A stretch of 64,000 nt of DNA, taken from NCBI GenBank assembly GCA_001510575.1, contig LNGK01000007.1, positions 186,001-250,000 of the forward strand, read 5' to 3'. A program made the position numbers and the translations under genes. Below, piece by piece: positions 24,536 to 35,909 of this stretch; position 1 is the first letter of the stretch; each line of letters opens with the position of its first letter. This DNA comes from Knoxdaviesia capensis. Lineage: Eukaryota; Ascomycota; Sordariomycetes; Microascales; Gondwanamycetaceae. The notes beneath the pieces were generated by a model, which was not told where the DNA came from, ran no database searches, and saw only the letters and a program-made list of their open reading frames with translations.

Positions 24536-26396
24536 TGTGTGTGGTGTGGGGCAAATGTCGTCTGAAGTAGCACCAGCGATCGCCGCTATTTTGCGGTTGC
24601 AATAATTGCGGTAGACACAGACACACGCGCACACGCACACGCACACGCAGAAGGCGCAGCCCACGGAGTGGTTTCCTCCCAGACCCGGCGGCTTTCATTC
24701 CACACTGTGAGTCTCCAGTGGTGTGCACTGTATAGCGAGTGGGCGTATTACTCACGACTGCTACGACGAGCGTATCTCTGAGATACTCCGGATACTAGCA
24801 TTTCGGTGAGAGAGAGCTACTTACACGTTACCGCCAACAAGTAACTTGCATCCTCGCTTCTCCCATGCTCTGAGATACAAGCGGAAATAAAATACTATGC
24901 TGACGGGGTGCGGTACAATCCATACCTGCACTGACTTCACAAAATTGGCTGCTGATTCGCCGGTAATTGTCGGTCAAGCCACGCCGTAAAAGTACATGCT
25001 GTCCTTTCTAGGACTGCTAATGACTTCCGACTTCTGCTGTCCGGGCCAGACTGCATATTTCCAGGTTATTGTCTGCTTTCTACACCCTGCCGGCTGAGGC
25101 GAAGGACTTCCTATTTCTTTCCTTTTGGAACGGCTGACAATACTGGGCAGAAACACACTCGACCAAGTCCTAACCGACTCGGCAAACACACCAATACCGC
25201 CCATCGAGGGCAAGAAGTCAGCCGTAAAATAGTCGACGTCGACTAGTCCCCAACGCAGACTAGCTCTTAGCGACTATACCGCGAGAATCGCCGGCGTTCG
25301 GCTGCCAGTACTGTACTTTCCAGCAGACAAGGCGGAGCGGAGACCCAATATCTGCAACTGATCATGATGTGATCGGCCAACGCCCCAGTTTTGCGTGTCG
25401 TACTCCCCTTGTCTATTTCGGCCTCTGGGCTTAGTATTGGCTGATGGTTTTATCTTCGTTCTTTCTTCCGCTCTTGGGTATATTCATCGAGATTCGCACG
25501 TTAAACACTCCACTAGCAGTTTTGCCCAACCCGAGAGAAAGAGAAAGCGGCTGAACACCACGAAGCCCCGAGTCCAGTTTCGTCCAAGGCCGCGATGGTC
25601 CTCAGGGCGCCTTTTTTTTTTCTTCTTTTTTTTTTCTTTTTTCCTTCTTCTTCTTCTTCTTCGCACACGTGGCTGGGAAACGGCCTGGAATGCAGCAGAC
25701 GTTCTTTTCTTTTGTGTGTGGTCTAGCGAGAGACATTCCAGAGCGAATGGCGAAAAGAAAAGGACATGAAACGTGTGATGCCGTCTGGCTGGGTGGTTGA
25801 GGCGTGTGGCCTTGTATCTCGCGGGATACACCGGATCGAGACTGTCAGGTTGGCCATGTGGGGAGAGGGAGACAGAGAGTCCGCCGGGATGGAAGGGGGG
25901 GAGGAGGAACTGGGCAGTATCTGCAGATGATGAGCGCGATTGGGCTTCAGCTCGTGCGCCGGATATGCCTGGTATGAGATATCACACGCATTACTCGACA
26001 GTGAGCGAGATATGACCTGGCCAGCGACCAGCTGGACGATTCACAGTCCTGCATTCAACACCTGCTCGCAAGAATGAAGAATGCCGCTCTTGCAGCCCAG
26101 CCCCTCTAAGCGAAGCCAAGCATCATCTACCGGGCGCCCGTGGGTTTCCTGTTTTGTTCTTGCCTTGCTCCACGGGCCATGCCATGCGTGCGGCTGACAC
26201 CTTGTTGCTTCTGATATTGCGCACGCCAAAAGCAGACCAGACCCGATCGGGCAGAGAGAGAGGGGCAGATATTACCTGTATGCTGTATACTGGTTATCAA
26301 GGGTATCTTTCCACCAATCTTGGCGCCTATCCCTAATTTTAAACCCTAGCCCTAAAGTACTCTTTTTAATCAAAACAAAAATTCTTCTCCACAGCT

Positions 26397-26477
26397 ACTT
26401 CTTCTTCTTCTTCTTCTTCTTCCTTCCTTCGTACCAACCAACTTCCTTCCTGCCAACTAACTTCCTTCCTGCCAACT
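26397..26477 (+). repeat. (CTT)n array plus 19-bp tandem duplication
   Basis: CTT triplets at 26397-26422 are followed by two copies of AACTTCCTTCCTGCCAACT (26440-26458 and 26459-26477). Confidence 0.85.
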
Positions 26478-26520
26478 AATTTTTTCCTACAAAATAGGCG
26501 CTACACGAAACCGAGTCCGT

Positions 26521-26522
<2 letters not shown>

Positions 26523-26562
<40 letters not shown>
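26523..26562 (+). repeat. (AG)20 microsatellite beside an assembly gap
   Basis: About twenty AG units pass into looser AG/AC sequence and then into the gap at 26596. The repeat probably caused the assembly break. Confidence 0.9.
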
Positions 26563-26575
<13 letters not shown>

Positions 26576-26595
26576 GAAAAAGAGAGAGAAAGAGA

Positions 26596-26766
26596 NNNNN
26601 NNNNNNNNNNNNNNNNNNNNNNNNNNNNNNNNNNNNNNNNNNNNNNNNNNNNNNNNNNNNNNNNNNNNNNNNNNNNNNNNNNNNNNNNNNNNNNNNNNNN
26701 NNNNNNNNNNNNNNNNNNNNNNNNNNNNNNNNNNNNNNNNNNNNNNNNNNNNNNNNNNNNNNNNNN
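26596..26766. other. Assembly gap (171 N)
   Basis: Undetermined bases between an AG microsatellite and a minisatellite. The true length is unknown. Confidence 1.
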
Positions 26767-26938
26767 CTGGGCTCTGGTACTGACTTCCGCGCTGGGCTCT
26801 GGTCCTGAGTTCTGCGCTGGGCTGTGGTGCTGGCTTCCCTGAATGCCTTTTAAGAATTGAAGACTGGGCTCTGGTACTGACTTCCGCGCTGGGCTCTAGT
26901 ACTGAGTTCTGGGCTGGGCTCTGGTGCTGGCTTCCCTG
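26767..26938 (+). repeat. 25-bp minisatellite in a 97-bp higher-order unit
   Basis: The 25-bp unit begins CTGGGCTCTGGTACTGACTT and repeats at 26767, 26792, 26817, 26864, 26889 and 26914 with drift. Three units plus an AT-rich spacer (ending GAATTGAAGA) form a higher-order repeat of 97 bp, present at least twice and probably continuing into the gap. On the minus strand the array is open and encodes a Gln/Ser/Ala-rich repeat, starting from an ATG at 27073 with a hydrophobic N terminus. Whether that frame is used is unknown. Confidence 0.85.
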
Positions 26939-28860
26939 AACAACATATCCAGTCAATGCCTTCAAGAATTGAAGAGTCAAGGCAGGATACAAAGCAGGGG
27001 GGGTGTATGCTCGGTTCCTGGACCCCCATAGAAGTAGCGCTAAAAGACCCACTAAAAAGATACTTCTTAACATCCTTGTTGGATTTTAGCGTTTGGTGGA
27101 AACTTTTACTGGTATGATAGTACAGTACAGCACAGCACAGAGGAGACCAAGAACGCCCCAGAAGGGCAGAAAGGACGGTCAGGGGGAGACGTCGACATTA
27201 CTGGGCTTGGAGAGAGACCCTATGGATGACGATTAGGCTCGGTAAGATGTCCTCATATGGATGCAGTAAGTAGCCTCTAATCTGGTGCTTTTCCGTGCGC
27301 CTGCGCGCTGAACGTGAGCATTCAGGGACTAAAAGCATCCGTCTATTGTCGAAAATGCCGGAACGTACGTGGTGATCCCCCCAGATCTGCCCACCAACTT
27401 GTTACCTGTACACCCTTGGGCCGGTGCCTGGTGTGTTGGATTGGGTTGAGTTGGGTTGGTTGGTTGTCGGTTCGGTCTCGTGCTTCTGCATGTATCAGAG
27501 CACACCTAAGCCCCAGAGAGCAGTTCAGGCTTGGTGGTACAGCCGCCGTCGCGCGTCAGCGAAAGAACGCACGCTGATGTGACAACACCACCAAGCTTGC
27601 CTCGACAGTCTGGCCGGCCAGTCAGTGCAACGGCCGCTGGATCTCGGTGAGGTTCAGGCTCGTCAACAGCCATGCTCTCCCCCGCGAGCGAAATCCGGTT
27701 TTGCAAGCCACCAGTCGCCCGGCGGATGCCCACGACCAGACGAGGGCGTACGCAAGGTCGACAAAGGCCAGTGACTGTCCACTTTCCACCAAACAGGGCT
27801 GTCCTGCTCTTCCAAACACACGACCCAGCGAAGCGTCATGCAGTTTTCGCTGGTGGCCCTACGGCCTCAAAGTTGCGGCTCGGCCAAGCCCATGCGACGG
27901 TTGGGTTGCTGGCCACACACTCCTCTAGCGTCGTGCATGCCGGGATTTACACTGCATGATTCATTTGCCCAGTGACTGTCATTAACTCATTACAGTATTC
28001 CGTACCGTACTGCAGGCCGGGGTCCCAGGCCACGAGCTAATAAGGACGATTCCGGCGGGTGTTGGGGGCTTGCGAGGCCACGGCGCTGGGGTTTGGCAAA
28101 TCGAGATGGATGGGTCCAGTTGAGCGAGGCTAATTAATGCCACTCAATAGTGTGGTATACGGCCCACCTCGCGGACACCCCCCCCCGATCTAAGATTTCC
28201 AACCTAAAGATAAATATCAGACCATGAGACCGAGCCAGGCTCTACAGGATCGTCATCAAGGGCGCCAACTCCCTGGAAGAGTGTAAACGCCTGGGCAATC
28301 TTGCCAGACAATCGCCAAAGGCCGAAGATCATCGTCAATCTTATACATCTACTAAGTTGATATTCCTACCGCTGATGAGGGCCCTGCAATGCTGAGCCTC
28401 TCTCTGCCTTGGAGGGATGATGGTGATGCTTGGAGAGCGACAGAACGGAGCACAGCCTGCTTATTCCCATTCTCAGGAGCGTTCCCAAGCCGGGGTGAAC
28501 ACCACTGGCCCCAGCGCCCAACAATCCGCGAGAAACAACACGGTCTAAGCGGGCGCTTGGACGGAGCAGCAGCGTGGCAAGCTACCACGGGAAGCGAACG
28601 AGATACCCCGGGGGCCTCAATCTTGGGACGGACTGCACTTGGAGACGGATTCCCAAATCGGAGGATCGTGGTGGTCTCTGGGTGCTGACTTGTTTGGGGT
28701 GTCTAGCTCACCGTCCAAGCCTTATCGATGGTATTTTAGGGCTCGTCCCAACGGGCTTATGCCGGGTGCACAGCCAATCACGCACGCTTCATCCACTAAC
28801 GGTGACGAACCCTTGGTTTTTATCTCGCTCACTTGGTTTTCAGCACACTAGACTTCGGTC

Positions 28861-28936
28861 TCCTCTTCGTGTCTTTTCCTTCGTTTTCTAGGGCGGCCTC
28901 CTCTTCGTGTCTTTTTCTTCGTTTTCTAGGGCGGCC
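28861..28936 (+). repeat. 38-bp tandem duplication
   Basis: Two 38-bp units (28861-28898 and 28899-28936) differ at one position. Each contains TTCGTTTTCTAGGGCGGCC. Recent slippage or duplication is likely, given the near identity. Confidence 0.9.
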
Positions 28937-29298
28937 CTGCTGGCTCAGGCCAAGCCCCTGGTTCCAGACCCAGGCCAAGTCGCCTGATTTTCGGGATACT
29001 TCACCTTGGGGACTTGGGATTGTGTTCTTTGCCCCCCCACCAGCGTCGTAGCGAGTTCATCGCTCGAAGCGGTCTAGCTTGGGGGACGGGGAGGCGGACC
29101 TTGGTGCATGTTTGTGCCCTCGCAGCACAAAGTGGTTGGTTGGTGATTCACACGGAAGATGGAAAGAAGGGTTGCACTGGTCCCAGACTTTGGCTGTTGC
29201 CGGTACCTACAGTACAGTACTTTGGAGGTCGCTGTGATTAGTCGCATGTGCTCGGTTCTGGGCGGTTCTTGGGCTCTGCGTTAGGCTGTCTTCTTTTG

Positions 29299-29317
29299 GT
29301 GTGTGTGTGTGTGTGTG
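29299..29317 (+). repeat. (GT)n microsatellite
   Basis: About nine GT units in intergenic DNA. Confidence 0.85.
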
Positions 29318-32300
29318 CCCGTGTATCTTTTTTTCTGGGGCCTTCCTCCGCCTCTCCGATTGACGTGAGATCAGGATCCCGATAAAGTACACTCGGGGGC
29401 GAGGGTTTATTTTTGGGGCCCGTTTTCCTGTTCGCCTTCCTTCCATCGCCCATCCCCCGTTTTGGGAAAACTGTGGGTTTGGCTGTTTTCTTGGGCCGTG
29501 TTAGTGGTCTGCATGTTGGTGTGGTACAGATCGTTAACAGTTCTCGCCCCCCGTCCCAATCGATCGAGTATTCTGGATAACGTGGGATCCCCGGCGGAAG
29601 GAGCATTTCCCCAGTGCCCGAGACTCGGTATACGACGATTCGGTACATGAGTAAGCGACTACGTACTTGGCTCCGAATATAAAAATAAGCCGGTAATGCA
29701 TCGGCCTCGCTGGACTTTTTCCGATCCGAAGCAATTTAGGAGCTTTCTCGTCCCTTTATTTTCCGTTGCTAGTCCAGCCATCGCTTAACAGTTAGGAGAG
29801 CAGTCCCAACTAACCAACTAACCACTGTCGTTTTTTGTTTTATGTCCCGACACATCCGCTCTCCCTCACTGGCTGGAAGACACCCCAAACCCGCCCGGCT
29901 CATTCCAGCGGCGAAGCCAAACAAGCCATGTGCTCATAGCATGGCTGCAGAAGCGTGGAAATACCAATTCGCTAAATTGTTTCCCAGATGCACGGGAATG
30001 CGGCAAACCAACCGGCGCGGATAGCTCGGGCGTAGATGTATTTGCTGCTGGAAGACACCTGCTAGTAGGTGGGTGTTGGGTGTTATTCCCTTTGCAAGAC
30101 AAAGAGTTCATGTTCTTCCTTCGCTTGCCTAGTCTCCCGGTTGCCGAATGCTAGACAGACACCGTGTGTGCCGTGCCGTAGGCGACAGCCAGCACGCCGC
30201 AGGTTTCTGCCCCGACGAGGATGTGTTTTTGGCTGTCTAAGTCGTTCTCAGCTGCCGATGAAAGCGTCCCAGGCTCTCCCAGCAAACCGCCCGCCAGGCC
30301 CCCAATCCAGCTCACATCCCAGCCGAGATTGCAGATTGTGTGCCGACGATACATTTGCGGGCCTCTGGCACGTCTAACCCCCCTGGGGGGGAGAGGGGAG
30401 GGCGTACTGCGCTGCTCCGAAACCCTGAGCCAACAAGAAAGAACAGCGTGAAAATAACACTAAATCCAGCCGTGCACGCACGTCCGCGTTCCAAAGCACG
30501 CTAAAATCTGGGCAACGTGCACATCTCGTCGATTTGGTGATAAGCACATCGAGGGGTGGCGAAAACAGGACACACACAAGCGAACAGGTCTCGGATGGGA
30601 GAAAAAAAAATGGGAGGGGGGGGGCCACAGACGTCGACAACGTGCGAGCGGGCGACCTCTTAGTTGAATGCAGCAAATGTCGACCGTGGCGTCGACGATA
30701 GCCGGTCAGCGCCAAAAAGAAGCAAACCTCAGAAATGGCCTGAGAATGTGGGAAATCTGGACTCCAGACTAAACCTGCTAGCGAGTCTTGGACTCTTGGA
30801 CAAGGAAAGGTGTAAGGAGTGCTTACGAGGGAGACAACCTAACCGGAAGAACAGAGGCAGATGCGGCATGGTACTAGACTTGCAAAATTAGGTCTCGGGC
30901 TAGACGGACGATCAACGGGCTGAGGAGCAGATTGTGATCTGTCCGGATGTCGAGAACACCAATAGTGCAGCCATCTTCCTTTCTCCCCAACTCCGATGTT
31001 GCAAGGCACGCAGGTTTCCTTTTGGCCACACAGCCCACCCGCTGATAAGCACCTCGTACCCATCCTGAGTTTCACCCGTTGTGTTGGGACCGGGGAATAA
31101 GAACCCCGGCGTCTATAAAGTGCCGGGGCAGCAAAACCCCCGATGTAAACGACCTGTATTGTTTGAAGTTCCCGGATATCATCTGGTCTCCTCTCTTCCA
31201 GCCGCGATTACAGGTGTCCCAAGTCAGGCGGCCGAGTTCTAACCGAGTTCAACAAAGACCAAAAGGAACAGTACTCAATATCATACGTACGTGTACTGTC
31301 CTTCTTTTTGTTTCTTTTTCTTTTGTCTCGATAATATCTTAGCCTGTTGGTAAATCTCTCCCTGGATGGGACTAACGGGGGGGTGTGAACGGAGTGAAGG
31401 ATCTGTGAATATCAGGAGACGCCACACGTTGGTTAGTCCCGTGTTGAACCGCCCCGAATAGGCCTGGAGTGCCAAAGCGGGAAACAGGAAACAAAAGAAA
31501 CTTGCCGATCGAGACTCTTTCAGATGATGCCACTCTGCAAAAGCAAGCACGGGGTCCTCAGAGTTGCGGTGTGGAGAAGCAACTCGTCGTGGCTAGACCG
31601 TCCACCGACCGCCCACCTCAGCCTGCAAGGCCCTCCGCACTCGATCCGATGCCCACGAACACTGCTGTTCGTTTTGGTTCATCGCCGGTCTTCCCTTCAG
31701 CTGGGCTCTAACACCGTGCTAGACCCCAATGTGGCAGGGCCAGAGGGGGACGATGCCATCATCCAGCCGCTGGCCACCAGACTCTGCATTCCTTTGAGAA
31801 CCTGGGCGTGTGAGGAAGAATATCTACTGTACATCGTTGTACGGGTGCATACACGCACGCCCTGCTAGGTGCGTTGGTCTTTTGTCTCCTCGGTGCCGGA
31901 CGGCCAAAAAAAAAACAAAGAGTAAAAATACAAACAACCACCACACGCCAAACGCCAGAAGCCAAACGCTCCTCGCGGTTGGAATGCAGTGGCCACCGCA
32001 GGCGACTGCGTGCGTGTGTGACTGGCCACATGGCAAGCACAGTTACGCAGACAAGCCCTGGCAGATATGATCTGACGGCACGGATTGTTTTCTTGCCCAC
32101 AAAATTCCACGTTTTTGGTCGACGAGGTCCCTGCGTTTTGCGTCCATGGCGCCGGCCGGTCGGGGGGGTGAACCACACCCGCGCAACTACTCCGCCAGCC
32201 GGACTCTCTTCGCACCGACAGACACGGCGCTCGGCGTCGGTCGACATTGCTCGGTGGGTGGTTGTGGACTGAGCGTGCGCGCGTGTGCGAACTCACGCAG

Positions 32301-35300
32301 GTGCACACATCGTCAGTAATGTCGAGGGCGATGTTCAGCTGCACGACGACGGCCTGGCTGGCGATGGGGCCAGCCCGGGCGTTTGCTGGCCATCTGGCTG
32401 GGATTCCGCGGCGTGGTACGGCATGGTGCTGTGTTCACTCTCGGACTCATTTGTTGGTTCTGGTTGCATGTAGTGGTGCAGTCCTGGCTCGACGGCGGGC
32501 TGGTGGGAGTAGTAGCGGGAGGATGTGTGGGCTTGAGTTTCCATGGCAAAACCGAAGAATACAGATTGTGTGAAGCATCATACGGGGATAGGCGTCGGTA
32601 TAACGTGCCCCCGGCGTTGGCCCAAAAAACTGCCGAACTCCAGAAATGTACAGTTCCAATCACGCTCAGTATCACCTTTTTCTGGTCCATGCCGGCTTCC
32701 ACATCCGGTGGACCCTGTGAGTGATGCAGCACCTACGTCCTCAACACCCCCCGGAAACGTTGTACAGTACTCAATGCTGCTTACCTGCAGCGAGGAGTGG
32801 TCCCTCCAAAACACGATACACTGGGAAGGGGGGGAGTTCGGCTGGGACTGATAGCATGATACAGAACCAGGACCCGGCGGAACAGAACGGGTGAGGCATC
32901 GCCCAAGCACCTGGGTGTCAGCTGTCCACCAACAACCACGACCCAAGCACTAACACCACCAGCTATGCCTAAGTCATGTCTTGTGTACGCCCTGTTAACC
33001 CACCCACAGCAAGACAGCGCTGTTTCTGGTCGAGACAACAGCCGAGCTGGCTCCACGGCTGGCTGAGAGGGCGTCTCCTCCCTCCCAGGCTTGGCTCTTT
33101 GCGGAGGACGAGCAGCGAGGGGGGGTGGTGGTTGCTGGGTGCTTCCACCACCAACAGTGCTTCTGGAGCTGGAGCTGGACGTGGGTGTGGATTGCTGCTG
33201 CTGCAACCGAGATTGGCGCTGGGCTGTGTTCTGCACGCGATCTCTGAAATCGGCCACCACAAAACACCCTGTTTGGGCCCTTTCAACACTCGTTTGCTGG
33301 CAGCAGCCCGTCTCCTTCCCCCCAGTCGACTGATTTTCCCGCCGGCGATGGTATCGAGATCACGATGTTGCAGAGATCGGGGGCGGGCGGGCGGGCAGGC
33401 ACTCTCTCCCACGCGAGACGTGCCAGAGAAGAGCCCGGATGCGCCTTGTATCAGGACTCGTTCTTCGCCGGCTCTGTTGTTCAAGCCTGGTCTCCAGGTG
33501 GGCACGTTCAATTAATTTGCGGGAAAAAAGATGACGTTTGTGTTCCCGTAGCATTTGTTCGTTCACGTATATAAACCAATAAGCACAAGTCCCTTCTCCT
33601 TCCAGGCTATCTCTGGCTGAGAGTCGCTTCTCCGACTGGTGGATTGTGGATTCCGAGGGATCGCAGGACTTACTTCCTGACGTGCTCGATACTACTGTAC
33701 TGTACACCACAGGGCAACATTATTAAGTCTTCACGAGATGTTTTTGTTGGCTTCTTACGGGCTCCGCAATATTGTTTTCCCTTTCTTTCTTTCTTTCTTT
33801 TTTTTTGTTGCCCTCGACCTCAGACCCCTTCTTCGAGGCAGACCTGTTTAGGTTGGTTGTAATGTGCGTTTCCGAGCACTTTGTGATGTAGTTCTTGGAT
33901 GATCGGCCAGTGAGTCGCGGCAGATACTGTCGACTGGTTGTTCCCTCTCGCAAGGGTCGGGGTCTCTGCTCGGGCGTCTGGTGTGCTGTATCCGCCCGAG
34001 AGGCCGTCCACGTTTGCAATCCTTCGAGCGTGCTTGTTGATCCCTTTTGAAGTTTCCAAAAGTCCAGGTGAAATTACACGCACACATTCACACCCCCCTT
34101 CCGACGCAATGCTGTACACACTATTGCCAATGTCCAGTGCACGGAGTGTTGCAGTTCTCGTACCCTTTTTCTTCTTTTTTCGTGTGCTCGTCTGCCACCA
34201 CCAGCAGCAACACAAGCCAGCCTGGTCCTGGGCCCCCGTGTAACGAAAACCACGAGGTTCTCTCCCGAACATCGGGATCGGGATAAGTCACCTCTTTTTA
34301 ATCCTGCTGGATGGCGTTGGGTTGTTCGTTATTTTTAGATCGGCTCCTCGAGGGGCCTTCTGTGACTGGGGACGGCGGATCCCCGGAAATACGAAGCTGG
34401 TCCTTTGGGGCCTTCGAGTATGTGCAGTCCCTGTTTACACCGTCATTGCGTGTGTGTACAGGATGTCGAGGTGCTGTATGTGGCACCTATGTTCTGTGTC
34501 GTAGGTAGTCGGTGGCCAGAGTCCGGCACATGTACGCACAGTACACTGCACACGGAGGAAACACACTACCGCTCCTGCGAGCAGCGCCGATCACCAAGCC
34601 TGATCCCGACCCGATCTCGCACTACAGAACTCCGCACCTGCAAATCGAAGGGGATCTGGGATGCTGCCGTGTGCCCTGAAGCCAGCGGGCCACGGCCACA
34701 ATTCCGGCCACGCAAACCCTACTCCGTCACACTCCCAGGTTTGGCATGTTGGCCTGTTGGCTCGTTGGCTCGTTGGTGATATATGTAGTCTATCGGGCTC
34801 AGCTCGGGTATGCGTACAACTTTCGATAGTTCCAATTTCGACCTGCGCCCGCTTCCTTCTGGCTTTTCTGTTGTTGTTTTTTTGTGTGTTCGTTGGGGCT
34901 TTCGGGCTCCCTCACTGCACACACACGAGGCGCGCGCGGGCTGAGGTCTAGCGACTGGGACTACTAACCGACGTGCTAGCGCCAGGAACAAGGGAATCTC
35001 GAACAGGGCAACCGGCACCCGGCGGCGAGTTCGCGTGGACGCGGGTTGTGGGCAGAAAGACACACCATGCAAATGCTTGGCTCCTCCAGCCGTGACGCGG
35101 GACGGTGAGTCCAGGCCGGAAGAAGCTGCACTACATCCACTGTATCGTCCTTTACTGGTTGTGTTGCCATTTGCGGATCACCCCCTTCTTGCTCTTATCT
35201 GTATTCGTCTGAGATACACCGCATGTCTCGCTGGTAAGGTGCGCGAGGGAGACCGCGAAGAAGGGACCAGTTCCGTGTCTGTAAATCGTGCCTCTAGCCC

Positions 35301-35883
35301 CAATAGTCGCCTCCAGTAGCTCCAGATTGATGTTGCCCTGGCTCGCGGCCCTTCACGATGCCATCTCCACTAGACCGGACGATCAGTCACCAAACCCACG
35401 CACTCCAACTGACATGCAAAGGCAGGCAAACCTTTTTGTCTTTCTGATATGCCGATGATGGATGGATCTCTCGATTCCGGATCGGGTGCAGGAGCAGTAT
35501 ATATCAACCGCTAGACTAGGTAGGCGCGGCTGAACGGTTCCCCTCGCTTGCATCGAGAGTAGTGCGTGTTCTTATCGGCCGTTGATGTGACGCCGGCCAG
35601 GGCTCTGTGCAAAGCCAGCCAGGGCAAAACCATCCGACTTCGTTCCCTTTCCTCGAGAAAAAACAACGTGCCAACCGACCGTCGTCGCCAGGTTGGTTGT
35701 GTTTCTAGGGTCGGTTTCCAGTGGCCCTTCGCAGCCTTCACAGTATCCTCCCGTCCGTACGTGCAAAGCACACTCCGAATCGCAGTGACAGAGGCAGTGG
35801 GGACAGCCATAACGGCACCTCTTATTGGTTCGTTGCAAGGTAGGATTCGCTAAGGCTGGTTAACATCGCGATTAGCTTGGTAT

Positions 35884-35909
35884 GTGCGTGTGTGTGTGTG
35901 TGTGTGTGA
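35884..35909 (+). repeat. (GT)n microsatellite
   Basis: About thirteen GT-type units with one early interruption. Confidence 0.85.

Larger units (their letters stand above)
24191..26522. other. Intergenic, no supported gene
   Basis: This stretch holds a GT microsatellite (24514-24535), a CACACG-type repeat (about 24622-24648), a pyrimidine T/C block (25611-25663) and a CTT array followed by a 19-bp tandem duplication (26397-26477). AACCCTAGCCCTAAA at 26342-26356 is a degenerate telomere-like repeat. No frame carries a recognisable domain. Confidence 0.5.
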
